From positions 1-64,000 of the forward strand of contig JBQTIX010000092.1 of NCBI GenBank assembly GCA_052387695.1: a stretch of DNA of 64,000 nt, read 5' to 3'. Below, one piece after another: positions 52,060-60,179 of this stretch; positions within the stretch are counted from its first letter, which is position 1, and each line of letters starts with the position of its first letter. Origin of the DNA: Panacagrimonas sp052387695. Its GTDB lineage: Bacteria; Pseudomonadota; Gammaproteobacteria; Nevskiales; Nevskiaceae. Position numbers and translations under genes: made by a program. Under the pieces are notes generated by a model that was not told the DNA's origin, did not search any database, and saw nothing but the letters and a program-made list of their open reading frames with translations.

Positions 52060-53274
52060 CTATCCCGACAGCACTGCCTGCGCCGCATCGGTGCGCCAGC
52101 CGCGGCCGGTGAGGTAGGCCACCGGGTTGGCGGGATCGAGTTCGCTGCCCGAGATGAACCGCGATTCGATGGTTGCGCCGTCGACGCCAAGCGCAACCAG
52201 CCCCGCGCCTTCGCAGACCGAATCGACCGCGGGACAGGGAAAGCTGAGAGCCGCCGCGGCATCGGAGAAGGCCGCGCCGTCGCAGACCGAGGCGGTGAGC
52301 GCCGACAGCGACAGCGGCCTGGCCCACTGGCGCCAGCGCAGCATCTGCAACGCACACCACATCATCTGCGAGCGCCGCGGGAAGGCGCGCAGGCCGTCGG
52401 CGAAGCTGGGCGGACAGCGCGCATCGGGCCCGCGGAATGCAGCAACGATCCATTCTTCCGGCACCGCGAGCACCTTGCGCTTGATCAGCAAGCTGGCCAG
52501 CTCCTGCACCACGTCGCGCGTGGCAAGATCGCGCAACGCCAGCATCACCGCGGCGATCAGGGCGCGATGCGTCTGCGGATTGCGCTGCGCCCACTCGCGC
52601 GTCACGCCGAGCACTTTTTCCGCGCCGCCGTCCCAGATCGCGCGGGTAGGGGTCACGATCATCCCGAGATTGCCGCGCACCGCCGCGGTGTTCCAGGGTT
52701 CGCCGACGCAGAAGCCGTCCACTGCACCGCTTTCGAGCAGGCGCACCATCTGCGGTGGTGGCGAGACCCGGAACTCGATGCCTTCTTCGTCGCCATGCAG
52801 TCCGCCGAGGGCGAGCCAGTCCCTCAACAGATAGTGGTGCATCGAAAACGCGAACACGTGCGCCAGCCGCAGGCGGCCGCCGCCACGGATGAAGCGGGCG
52901 ATCGCACGCGCGCTGTCCAGCGGGTCCATGTTCTGACTCAGACCGGCGCGATCCGCGATGCTGCGTGACAGGGTGATCGCCGAGCCGCCCTGCGACAGGC
53001 ACAGCCCGGTCACCAGCGGAATACCGACGCAGTCGGCGCCCAGGGTCGCGGCGACCGGCATGGGCGCGAGGCATTGCGCCGCGTCGAGCGCGCCGTAGGC
53101 GAGGCGGTCGCGCAGGCTCGCCCAGGACACTTCGCGCATCAGGGTGACCGACAACCCGGCCGCATGGAAATAGCCGCGGTGGGCCGCCCACAGCAGCGGC
53201 GCGGAGTCGAGCAGCGGCATGTAGCCCACGGTGAGCTGGGGCTGCTCGGGGTGGAAGGGGAGGGAGAGTTTCAT
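52060..53274 (-). CDS. nasS: NasS-type nitrate sensor, NrtA/CmpA-like, cytoplasmic (copy 1)
   Basis: The 404-residue protein has the NrtA/CmpA ligand-binding fold but no signal peptide. It shows LTVGYMPLLDSAPLLWAAHRGYF, SWASLRDRLAYGALDAAQCLAPMP, FAFSMHHYLLRDWLA, VSPPPQMVRLLESGAVDGFCVGEPWNTAA and EKVLGVTREWAQRNPQTH. NasS proteins sense nitrate or nitrite and hold the antiterminator NasT inactive until ligand binds. It lies downstream of nasT1 on the same strand, 199 bases away with a repeat between. Its C-terminal 60 residues differ from nasS2 and end close to another repeat. Confidence 0.88.
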   Translation of the reverse strand: MKLSLPFHPEQPQLTVGYMPLLDSAPLLWAAHRGYFHAAGLSVTLMREVSWASLRDRLAYGALDAAQCLAPMPVAATLGADCVGIPLVTGLCLSQGGSAITLSRSIADRAGLSQNMDPLDSARAIARFIRGGGRLRLAHVFAFSMHHYLLRDWLALGGLHGDEEGIEFRVSPPPQMVRLLESGAVDGFCVGEPWNTAAVRGNLGMIVTPTRAIWDGGAEKVLGVTREWAQRNPQTHRALIAAVMLALRDLATRDVVQELASLLIKRKVLAVPEEWIVAAFRGPDARCPPSFADGLRAFPRRSQMMWCALQMLRWRQWARPLSLSALTASVCDGAAFSDAAAALSFPCPAVDSVCEGAGLVALGVDGATIESRFISGSELDPANPVAYLTGRGWRTDAAQAVLSG

Positions 53275-53297
53275 CCTCCGGGGGCAGATAGCGGAAC

Positions 53298-53440
53298 GTA
53301 GGTCGGCTCAAGCCCGCGTGCTTTTCGCGGGCGGAGCCGACGGACGAGGCTCGGACGATGCGTGGCGTCTTTTGTCGAGGGCGCATGTCGGTTCCGCCCG
53401 CAAGAAGCCGCGGGCTTGAACCGACCTACAACCGACCTGC
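53298..53440. repeat. REP-like doublet element between nasT1 and nasS1
   Basis: The left hairpin is the CT/AG variant, GTCGGCTCAAGCCCGCG closing with CGGAGCCGAC. The right hairpin is TCGGTTCCGCCCGC...GCGGGCTTGAACCGA. It spaces two genes that would normally overlap. Confidence 0.85.
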
Positions 53441-53473
53441 GATTGACCGACACCCTGGACGATGCGAGGTCCA

Positions 53474-54064
53474 TCACACGTCCGGCGTGTCGAACAGCTC
53501 GGCCGCCGCAAGAACGGTGCGCGCGGCTTCGCCGATAGTGATGCGCCGCGCCATCGCGCTGCGCCGAAGCAGGGCATAGGCCTGCGACTCGTCGAGCTTG
53601 CGCAGCTTGGCCAGGGTCGCCTTGGCGCGTTCCACGTCGCGGCGGTCGGCGAGGCGCGTGCGCATGTCCTGGAGTTCGTTGCGCAGCTTCTGGTGTTCCT
53701 TGAAGCGGGCGATCGCCACGTCGAGGATGGGTTTGAGCCGCGGCGCGGTCAGGCCGTCCACGACATAGGCGCTGACCCCTGCCCGCACCGCTTCGGCGAT
53801 GGTATCGGGCTCCGCGTTGCGGGCGAAAAAGACAATGGGACGTGGCACTTCCTGGGTCACCGCGGCACAGCTGTCAAGCACGTCGCGCACCGGGTTGTCC
53901 ATGTCCACCAGCACCACGTCGGGCTGCACGCGGCGGACCGCCGCCAGAAGATCTTCTGCCGCCGAGATACGCGCCACGACGTCATAGCCGCTGTCCTGAA
54001 GCGCCTGGGCAACGAAGGCCGCACGGGCATCGTCGTCGTCCACCACCATGACTCTCAGGCTCAT
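53474..54064 (-). CDS. nasT: NasT-type ANTAR antiterminator (copy 1)
   Basis: The 196-residue product has an N-terminal receiver domain (LRVMVVDDDDARAAFVAQAL, VVLVDMDNPVRDVL, SAYVVDGLTAPRLKPILDVAIARF) and a C-terminal ANTAR RNA-binding domain (LADRRDVERAKATLAKLRKLDESQAYALLRRSAMARRITIGEAARTVL). The lysine-rich GMLM core seen in nasT2 is KATLAKLRKL here, a less canonical ANTAR helix. ATG 54064 is chosen because the receiver fold starts at once; an ATG at 54136 would add 24 residues. Its own leader holds a sigma54 promoter and a terminator. Confidence 0.9.
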   Translation of the reverse strand: MSLRVMVVDDDDARAAFVAQALQDSGYDVVARISAAEDLLAAVRRVQPDVVLVDMDNPVRDVLDSCAAVTQEVPRPIVFFARNAEPDTIAEAVRAGVSAYVVDGLTAPRLKPILDVAIARFKEHQKLRNELQDMRTRLADRRDVERAKATLAKLRKLDESQAYALLRRSAMARRITIGEAARTVLAAAELFDTPDV

Positions 54065-54194
54065 CGGCGGCTGCCGGAGGACGGGCCGCGAGGGCCTGAC
54101 CGGGCTGCGCACCGCTTCCACGTTGCAAATCGACATTGTCTTTGCGACTCCTTCATCGGTCGATTCCGCATGCCCCCCGCGCCGGTAAAAGTCC

Positions 54195-54234
54195 AAAAAA
54201 AAAGCGCCCACTGCGTTTGATTGCAGAGGACGCT
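54195..54234 (-). terminator. Intrinsic terminator in the nasT1 leader
   Basis: Read leftwards, AGCGTCC-T-CTGC pairs with GCAG-T-GGGCGCT around an eight-base loop, followed by nine T. It lies between the promoter and the start of nasT1, so it must be bypassed for nasT1-nasS1 expression. Confidence 0.85.
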
Positions 54235-54305
54235 CGCGGTCCTGCGGACCCACCTTGTTTGTGTCTCCCCACCGAAACGGATTCCGGCCTGGAGGACGAT
54301 TGGAA

Positions 54306-54323
54306 CGGGGCGGCGCTGCCCCG
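54306..54323 (-). promoter_or_regulatory. ANTAR-type hexaloop hairpin in the nasT1 leader
   Basis: On the minus strand CGGGGC-AGCGCC-GCCCCG forms a six-pair stem with a six-base loop having A at position 1 and G at position 4, the pattern recognised by ANTAR proteins. A second hairpin of the same kind next to the terminator is not obvious. Confidence 0.65.
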
Positions 54324-54342
54324 CATGATCCGCCGTTCAGTT

Positions 54343-54358
54343 AGCGAAAGGCGTGCCA
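54343..54358 (-). promoter_or_regulatory. Sigma54 promoter of nasT1
   Basis: On the minus strand the sequence is TGGCACG-CCTT-TCGCT. The GG and GC are 12 bases apart, as required for -24/-12 promoters. It lies about 280 bases before nasT1 and just upstream of the ANTAR hairpin. Confidence 0.75.
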
Positions 54359-54411
54359 TCGCACCGGGGGTATGCGTCGCGCGAAGATCTGCGCAAGCCG
54401 GCAAGCTTGGG

Positions 54412-54571
54412 TGTAGGTCGGTTGTAGGTCGGTTGTAGGTCGGGTGTAGGTCGGGTCAAGCCCGCGGCTTCATGCGGGCGGACCCGACATGCGCCCTCCA
54501 TTGAGAGGGCGCGCAGCGTCGGTTCCGCCTTCGGCTTGAACCGACCTGCATTCGACCTGCGAGCGCTGGGG
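54412..54571. repeat. REP-like doublet element with extra lead-in copies
   Basis: Four short GTAGGTCGG motifs in a row precede a GT/AC-type hairpin (GTCGGGTCAAGCC...GGCGGACCCGAC). A central palindrome GCGCCCTC-CATT-GAGAGGGCGC and a GTCGGTTCC-type hairpin follow. It occupies most of the gap between the divergent nasT1 promoter and nasT2. Confidence 0.88.
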
Positions 54572-54628
54572 CATGCTTTTTGCTCGCCCGCTCCGCATGA
54601 TTTCCAGACCGGACAACTCGACGCTGCC

Positions 54629-55198
54629 GTGCGCGTAATGCTCGTGGACGACGACCGCGAGCGCATGGGCCTGCTGGACGAGGCCCTGAGTTCAGCGGGA
54701 CATGAGGTGGTGGGACGGCTGCTGGATACCGACGACATTCTCCGCGCGGTGAACACGCTACAGCCCGACATCGTGCTCATCGATGTCGACAGCCCCAGCC
54801 GCGACACGCTGGAATCGCTGGGCCAGATTTCCCGGGACCGGCCGCGACCGATCGTGCTGTTCGCACAGACTTCGGATTCCGCCACCATCCGTCGCGCGAT
54901 GCGTGCCGGCGTGTCGGCTTACGTGGTCGACGGCATGACGCCGGCGCGCTTGCAGCCGGTGATCGAGGTCGCCATCGCGCGTTTCCAGGAGTTCCAGGGC
55001 ATGCGTCGCGAACTGGAGAACGCCAAGCTGAAACTCGCCGATCGGCGCGACGTGGAAAAAGCCAAGGGAATGTTGATGAAGCGCAAGGGAATGGATGAGA
55101 ACTGCGCGTACGAATTGCTGCGCAAGATGGCGATGGACCGCAACGTGAGACTGGGCGAGATTGCCCGCTCCCTGCTGGCGGCCGCGGAGCTGTTTTGA
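54629..55198 (+). CDS. nasT: NasT-type ANTAR antiterminator (copy 2)
   Basis: The product has about 189 residues: receiver VRVMLVDDDRERMGLLDEAL, IVLIDVDSPSRDTL and SAYVVDGMTPARLQPVIEVAIARF. The ANTAR domain is LADRRDVEKAKGMLMKRKGM, DENCAYELLRKMAMDRN and VRLGEIARSLLAAAELF, fully canonical. The start is uncertain: GTG 54629 is used because upstream codons run into a repeat element. The TGA overlaps the TTG start of nasS2. It should bind the leader hairpins described for the two transport operons and allow read-through. Confidence 0.9.
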   Translation: MRVMLVDDDRERMGLLDEALSSAGHEVVGRLLDTDDILRAVNTLQPDIVLIDVDSPSRDTLESLGQISRDRPRPIVLFAQTSDSATIRRAMRAGVSAYVVDGMTPARLQPVIEVAIARFQEFQGMRRELENAKLKLADRRDVEKAKGMLMKRKGMDENCAYELLRKMAMDRNVRLGEIARSLLAAAELF

Positions 55199-56262
55199 AA
55201 GCCTCGCCGCTGAAGCGCGCGCGACTCTGCGTGGGCATGCTGCCGCTGGCGGATGCCGCGCCGCTGCTGGTGGCGCGCGACCTCGGCTTCTTCGCCGGGC
55301 AGGGGCTGGACGTGAAGCTCAGCCTGGAAGCGTCCTGGGCCGGCATCCGCGACAAGCTCGCCGCCGGCATGATCGACGCCGCGCAGTTGCTGGCGCCGAT
55401 GCCGGTCGCGGCCAATCTCGGTGCGGATCGTCTGGGCGTGCCGATGCAGACCGCGCTCACCTTGTCGCGCAACGGCAACAGCATCACCGTCTCGAGGTCG
55501 CTGTTCGAGCTGATGGGCGCGCCGCCGCCAGACCCGATCACCGCCGGTTGGGCGCTGCGCAAGGTGCTCGAACAGGATCGCGCCGCCGGACGCGGCCCGC
55601 GCGTTTTTGCGCACGTCTTCCCGTTTTCTACGCACCACTATCTGTTGCGCGACTGGCTCGCGGCCTGCGCCATCGACCCGGATCGCGATGTGAGCCTGAT
55701 CGTGATTCCGCCGCCGCTGGTACTGGAGCATCTGCGCGAAGGTCGCATCGACGGCTACTGCGTGGGTGCTCCCTGGGGTATGGCGGCCGAGCTCGAAGGC
55801 GTGGGCCGTCGCCTGTTCGCCACGCACCTGCTGCGGCCCAACTGCGCCGAGAAAGTGCTGGGCGTGACCCGTGACTGGGCCACGCTCAATCCGCACTCGC
55901 ACTTGTCCCTGGTGGCGGCGCTGATCGAAGCGGGACATTGGCTGGAGCAGCCTGGCCATCGCGCACAGGCCGCGCAGATGCTGATCGATGCGCGCCTGAT
56001 CGGTGCAGCGGACGAGTCGCTGCGCCGGGCCTTGATCGACGACGGCTCGGATCCTTGCGGTCCTGCGTTCGTGTTCGGTGCAGGCGGTGCCGCCAATCCG
56101 CACCACGACGATGCACGCTGGTTCGTCGCACAGATGCGGCGCTGGTCGCAGGTGCCGGCGAATGCGCCGGTTGCCGAAATCCCGCAAGGCACGTACGACA
56201 TGCGTTTGTACGCGCAGGCCGCGGCTATCGCGACTGCGACTTCGGAGCATATGGCACGCTGA
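55195..56262 (+). CDS. nasS: NasS-type nitrate sensor (copy 2)
   Basis: The 355-residue cytoplasmic NrtA-like protein lacks a signal peptide: RLCVGMLPLADAAPLLVARDLGFF, SWAGIRDKLAAGMIDAAQLLAPMP, FPFSTHHYLLRDWLA, VIPPPLVLEHLREGRIDGYCVGAPWGMA and EKVLGVTRDWATLNPHSH. It starts at a TTG overlapping the nasT2 stop (coupled). The last codons coincide with the -24 element of the downstream sigma54 promoter. It is about 50 residues shorter than copy 1. Confidence 0.9.
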   Translation: MKASPLKRARLCVGMLPLADAAPLLVARDLGFFAGQGLDVKLSLEASWAGIRDKLAAGMIDAAQLLAPMPVAANLGADRLGVPMQTALTLSRNGNSITVSRSLFELMGAPPPDPITAGWALRKVLEQDRAAGRGPRVFAHVFPFSTHHYLLRDWLAACAIDPDRDVSLIVIPPPLVLEHLREGRIDGYCVGAPWGMAAELEGVGRRLFATHLLRPNCAEKVLGVTRDWATLNPHSHLSLVAALIEAGHWLEQPGHRAQAAQMLIDARLIGAADESLRRALIDDGSDPCGPAFVFGAGGAANPHHDDARWFVAQMRRWSQVPANAPVAEIPQGTYDMRLYAQAAAIATATSEHMAR

Positions 56263-56267
56263 TTGCT
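56252..56267 (+). promoter_or_regulatory. Sigma54 promoter of the porin-nrtABD operon
   Basis: TGGCACG-CTGA-TTGCT matches the -24/-12 consensus, with GG and GC 12 bases apart. It overlaps the last codons and stop of nasS2. Confidence 0.85.
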
Positions 56268-56314
56268 GTCCTGATTTTGTATAGCGCGTGCGCCGGATCG
56301 GAAATGATTCGACG

Positions 56315-56330
56315 GGACCAATGACGGTCC
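56315..56330 (+). promoter_or_regulatory. ANTAR-type hexaloop hairpin in the porin leader
   Basis: GGACC-AATGAC-GGTCC has a five-pair stem and a loop with A1 and G4. A weaker hairpin (CGGATC/GATTCG, with a G-U pair) lies just upstream but its loop GGAAAT lacks the A1/G4 pattern. Confidence 0.7.
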
Positions 56331-56366
56331 TCTCGCGCTGACTGTTGCACCCACCAATTGGGCAAA

Positions 56367-56417
56367 GACGCCATCTCCACAGCCGCAACAACGGCTGTCG
56401 GGATGGCGTCTTTTTTT
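56367..56417 (+). terminator. Leader terminator before the porin gene
   Basis: GACGCCATC pairs with GATGGCGTC; within it ACAGCCG pairs with CGGCTGT around a CAACAA loop. Seven T follow. It lies 26 bases before the porin ATG, so it is an attenuator and not a gene end. Confidence 0.92.
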
Positions 56418-56442
56418 GTGCCCGTCACTTTTTTTCTGAACT

Positions 56443-57822
56443 ATGGGAGTTCTCGGGGTTATGGAAATTTTGGGAGCGGTATCGCGCAAGCAGTCGGGGG
56501 ACAGGCTGCGCACATGTATGACGGCACTCGCCATGGGGCTCGTGCCGATGATGGGTCAGGCGGCAGATCCCTTGTCCAACCTGCCGTTCAATCTCGCCGG
56601 CGGGGCACCGAATCTGGACATCCGTCTGCGTTACGAGAACGTGGATCAGGAGAATCTGAAGGAAGAAGCCGACGCCCTCACGATCCGCACACGCCTCGGC
56701 TACACCACGGGCAAGTGGAACGAGATCGACGGCCAGATCGAGTACGAGGGCCTGAGCTTCCTCGGCGACGACGACTACAACAGTTTTGCCAACGGCAACG
56801 CGACGTTTCCGGTCGTGGCCGACGCCAAGACCAACGAGCTCAACCAGGCCTGGATCCGGTATTCCGGCCTGCCCAAGACCCAGCTCAAGTACGGACGCCA
56901 GCGCATCCTGCTCGACAATCACCGCTTCGTCGGCAACGTCGGCTGGCGCCAGACCGAGATGACCTACGACGCTGGTCTGCTCACCTCGACCCTGATTCCC
57001 AGGACCACGTTCACCTATGCCTACCTGAGCAACGTCAACTCGTTCCGCTTCTTCGATTTCAACCCCGATCCGATGGCCGTCACGCTGGACGACAACATCG
57101 ACATCAAGGCGCATCTGGTCAACGCCCAGTTCGCCGCCATCGAAAAAAAGCTGGTGCTGACCGCCTACGGTTACCTGCTCGATTTCGACGAGATTCCCGC
57201 GGGTGCGCCGGCCGGTCGCCTGTTCCAGGACACGAGCACGATCGGCCTGCGCGCGACCGGCGCGGTGCCGGTAGCCAAGCTCACCGCGTCCTACGCTCTG
57301 GAATACGCCGACCAGCAGGATTATGAAGACGCGCCGAGCACGATCAACTTCACCTACTCGCTGATCGAGGCCGGTCTGGCCTACGCCAAGCTCAAGGGCA
57401 CGCTCGGATACGAGACGCTGGAAGGCGACGGGACCAACAGTTTCCAGACGCCGTTGGCCACCGCCCACGCGCACCAGGGCTGGGCGGACCAGTTCCTGAT
57501 CACGCCGCAGGGCGGCCTCGTGCGCTCTTACGCCTCGGTCAATGCGACTGTCGGAAAGCTCGGATTGACCGCCGTCTATCACCAGTTCGAATCCGACGAA
57601 GGCAGCGTGGATTTCGGTGACGAGATCGATCTGCTGGCGAGCTTCACGGTGATCGAGAACCTGGTGCTCAGCGCCAAGTACGCGGCCTATTCGGCCGACG
57701 AGTTCCCCAAGACCTCGCCGCCTCCGCCCCCCGCCGTGCCGCCGGCGACACCGCCGCCGCCCTTCGTTCCCAAGACCTTCGACACCGACAAGCTCTGGCT
57801 CTACGTCGAATACAAGTTCTGA
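56443..57822 (+). CDS. Outer-membrane porin (alginate-export-like barrel)
   Basis: The 459-residue product has a signal peptide ending near MGQAAD. Barrel strands follow: LDIRLRYENVDQENLKEEAD, LTIRTRLGYTTGKWNEI, TQLKYGRQRILLDNHRFVGNVGWRQTEMTYDA and the terminal LWLYVEYKF with the C-terminal Phe typical of outer-membrane proteins. A Pro-rich loop (PPPPPAVPPATPPPPF) precedes the last strand. As first gene of the NrtABD operon it probably admits the same anion. ATG 56443; ATG 56461 is possible. Confidence 0.85.
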   Translation: MGVLGVMEILGAVSRKQSGDRLRTCMTALAMGLVPMMGQAADPLSNLPFNLAGGAPNLDIRLRYENVDQENLKEEADALTIRTRLGYTTGKWNEIDGQIEYEGLSFLGDDDYNSFANGNATFPVVADAKTNELNQAWIRYSGLPKTQLKYGRQRILLDNHRFVGNVGWRQTEMTYDAGLLTSTLIPRTTFTYAYLSNVNSFRFFDFNPDPMAVTLDDNIDIKAHLVNAQFAAIEKKLVLTAYGYLLDFDEIPAGAPAGRLFQDTSTIGLRATGAVPVAKLTASYALEYADQQDYEDAPSTINFTYSLIEAGLAYAKLKGTLGYETLEGDGTNSFQTPLATAHAHQGWADQFLITPQGGLVRSYASVNATVGKLGLTAVYHQFESDEGSVDFGDEIDLLASFTVIENLVLSAKYAAYSADEFPKTSPPPPPAVPPATPPPPFVPKTFDTDKLWLYVEYKF

Positions 57823-57856
57823 CTTTGTACCGGGCTCAACACGAAGGATCACCCTC

Positions 57857-59125
57857 ATGACAACCCTCATCGAAACTCCCGAATCGGTCGATTCGTCGCG
57901 CCGCGAATTCGTGCGCAAGTCGCTGGCCTTTGCCGCCGCCTCGATCTTCGGCGGCGTGGCGCCGGCCTTCATCCAGAACGCGTATGCCGCCGATTTCGGC
58001 AAGCCCGAAAAAACCGATCTCACCCTCGGTTTCATCCCGCTCACCGACTGTGCCAGCGTCGTCATGGCCGGTGAGCTGGGACTTTTCAAGAAGTACGGTC
58101 TCAACGTCACCATCTCCAAGGAGGCGAGCTGGGCCGCGGTGCGCGACAAGCTGCTGCTCGGCCAGCTCGACGCCGCGCACGTGCTGTATGGACTCATTTA
58201 CGGCGCGCACCTGGGCATCGGATCGCAGAAAAAGGACATGGCGATCCTGATGAATCTGAACTACAACGGCCAGGCCATCACGATGTCGAGGAAGCTGCTC
58301 GACGCCGGCATCAAGGACGGCGAGTCGCTGAAAAAAGCGGTGGACAAGAAGGAGCGCACCTACACCTTCGCGCAGACCTTTCCCACCGGCACGCACGCGA
58401 TGTGGCTGTACTACTGGCTCGCCGCCAACGGCATCGATCCGTTCAAGGACGTGAAGGCCATCGTCATCCCGCCTCCGCAGATGGTGGCGAACATGCGCGT
58501 GGGCAACATGGACGGCTATTGCGTGGGCGAGCCCTGGAACGCGCGTGCCATCTTCGACAAGATCGGCTTTACCGCGACCACCACGCAGGGCATCTGGAAG
58601 AACCATCCGGAAAAGGTGCTGGGCACGACCAAGGAATTCGTCGACAAGTACCCCAACACCACGCGCGCGATGATGGCCGCGGTGATCGAGGCGAGCCAGC
58701 ACATCGACACCGTGGCCAATCGCGCGTCGGTGTCCGAGATCATCGGCGGCAAGTCTTACGTCAATGCGCCGCCACCGGTCATTCTCGGCCGCATGCTCGG
58801 CGACTACGACGACGGCGCCGGCAAGAAGTGGAAAGAGCCGGACTACATGAAGTTCTACATGGACGGCGAGGTGAACTATCCGTTCCTCTCACACGGCGCC
58901 TGGTTCCTCACGCAGCACCGTCGCTGGGGTCTGCTGAAGGAGGATCTCGATTACCTCGCGGTGGCCAGGCAGGTGAACCAGGTGGATCTCTACACGGAAG
59001 TCGCCAAGGCCCTGAACGTGCCGGTTCCGGCCAGCCCGCTCAAGACCGAGACGCTGTTCGACGGCACGGTCTTTGATCCCTCGAAGGCGACCGAGTACGC
59101 CGCGGGTTTCAAGATCAGGGTGTGA
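57857..59125 (+). CDS. nrtA: Nitrate-type ABC transporter substrate-binding protein, Tat-exported (NrtA-like)
   Basis: The 422-residue product has a twin-arginine signal, SRREFVRKSLAFAAAS, ending near NAYAAD. The NrtA/CmpA fold follows: LTLGFIPLTDCASVVMAGELGLF, SWAAVRDKLLLGQLDAAHVLYG, GTHAMWLYYWLA, VIPPPQMVANMRVGNMDGYCVGEPWNARA and HPEKVLGTTKEF. It delivers nitrate, nitrite, cyanate or bicarbonate to the permease; the linked NasTS genes favour nitrate or nitrite. It follows the porin by 34 bases. Confidence 0.92.
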   Translation: MTTLIETPESVDSSRREFVRKSLAFAAASIFGGVAPAFIQNAYAADFGKPEKTDLTLGFIPLTDCASVVMAGELGLFKKYGLNVTISKEASWAAVRDKLLLGQLDAAHVLYGLIYGAHLGIGSQKKDMAILMNLNYNGQAITMSRKLLDAGIKDGESLKKAVDKKERTYTFAQTFPTGTHAMWLYYWLAANGIDPFKDVKAIVIPPPQMVANMRVGNMDGYCVGEPWNARAIFDKIGFTATTTQGIWKNHPEKVLGTTKEFVDKYPNTTRAMMAAVIEASQHIDTVANRASVSEIIGGKSYVNAPPPVILGRMLGDYDDGAGKKWKEPDYMKFYMDGEVNYPFLSHGAWFLTQHRRWGLLKEDLDYLAVARQVNQVDLYTEVAKALNVPVPASPLKTETLFDGTVFDPSKATEYAAGFKIRV

Positions 59126-59132
59126 CCCTTAC

Positions 59133-59156
59133 CCCTCCCCCGGTCGCGGGGGAGGG
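59133..59156. repeat. GC hairpin between nrtA1 and nrtB1
   Basis: CCCTCCCCC pairs with GGGGGAGGG around a six-base loop. It resembles the C/G-rich arms of the element at 62838-62946. It may stabilise the nrtA1 message, giving more binding protein than permease. Confidence 0.7.
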
Positions 59157-59177
59157 ATTTGTCCTCAGGAGATTCGA

Positions 59178-60089
59178 ATGGCTGCACCGCTGAAGCTTGC
59201 CCGCTCCGAAGCCAAGACGACTGGTGCGATGACTGCACCACCCCCGGCCAACGACGCACCCCTTTGGAGCGTTCCGCCGCTCAAGCTGCCTGCTCCGGTA
59301 TCGGCTGCGGCGGATAGGACGCGTGCGGTGCTCGGCGCGGTGTTGCCGCCCATGTTCGGCATCGGCGTGCTCATTCTTGCGTGGGCGGTGGTCGCCAGTT
59401 TCTCGGACTATCTGCCGGGACCGGGCAGCACATTCACCTCGGCGGTGGACGTGTTTTCCGATCCTTTCTACAGCAAGGGACCCAACGATCAGGGCGTGGG
59501 CTGGAACCTGCTCGCCTCGCTGGAGCGCGTGGCGCGTGGGTTCGGCATGGCGGCGCTGTTGGGGATTCCGTTGGGCTTCGTGCTCGGCCGTTTCGCTTTG
59601 GCCGCCAAGGCCTTCCAGCCCATCATCAGCGTGTTGCGGCCGGTCTCGCCCCTGGCCTGGCTGCCGATCGGCCTGGCGGTGTTCGAGGCGGCAAACCCCG
59701 CTGCGATCTTCACCATCTTCATCTGCTCGATCTGGCCGATGATCATCAACACCGCGCTCGGTGTGGCGAGCGTGCCGCAGGACTATCTCAACGTGGCGCG
59801 CGTGTTGAAGCTGTCCGAATGGAAAGTGTTCACCAAGATCCTGCTGCCCGCCTCGATTCCCTATGTGCTGACCGGCGCCAAGCTGTCGCTGGGCATCGCC
59901 TGGCTCGCCATCGTCGCGAGCGAGATGCTCACGGGTGGTGTCGGCATCGGTTTCTGGCTGTGGGACGAGTGGAACAACCTGAATATGGAACACATCCTGA
60001 TCGCCATCGGCGTGATCGGGGTGGTGGGCCTGTTGCTGGAACAGGGCATGAATTTCGTCGCCAACCGCTTCGACTACCGGGCGAAATAA
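59178..60089 (+). CDS. nrtB: ABC transporter permease (NrtB-like)
   Basis: The 303-residue inner-membrane permease has six or so helices. The coupling motif segment is EWKVFTKILLPASIPYVLTGAKLSLGIAWLAIVASEMLTGGVGIGFWLWDEWN, the EAA loop with G of NrtB/SsuC-type permeases. GPVSPLAW-like RPVSPLAWLPIGLAVF is also typical. ATG 59178 has AGGAG seven bases upstream. Confidence 0.93.
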   Translation: MAAPLKLARSEAKTTGAMTAPPPANDAPLWSVPPLKLPAPVSAAADRTRAVLGAVLPPMFGIGVLILAWAVVASFSDYLPGPGSTFTSAVDVFSDPFYSKGPNDQGVGWNLLASLERVARGFGMAALLGIPLGFVLGRFALAAKAFQPIISVLRPVSPLAWLPIGLAVFEAANPAAIFTIFICSIWPMIINTALGVASVPQDYLNVARVLKLSEWKVFTKILLPASIPYVLTGAKLSLGIAWLAIVASEMLTGGVGIGFWLWDEWNNLNMEHILIAIGVIGVVGLLLEQGMNFVANRFDYRAK

Positions 60090-60093
60090 ACGC

Positions 60094-60169
60094 GTAGGAG
60101 CGGGCCATGCCCGCGACACGCGCAGCGCAATCTCCCACCCTTGCAATCGCGGGCATGGCCCGTTCCTAC
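60094..60169. repeat. Inverted repeat, GTAGGAGCGGGCC arms
   Basis: GTAGGAGCGGGCCATGCCCG (to 60116) is matched in reverse complement at 60147-60169 with one mismatch. Each arm also contains GGGCCATGCCC. It sits between nrtB1 and nrtD inside the operon. One arm matches the start of ackA. Confidence 0.9.
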
Positions 60170-60179
60170 AAAGGCTCTC

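Noticed and set aside
54536..54628. Extended N-terminus for nasT2 from a TTG
   Set aside because: The extra codons translate a repeat element and match nothing in NasT proteins.
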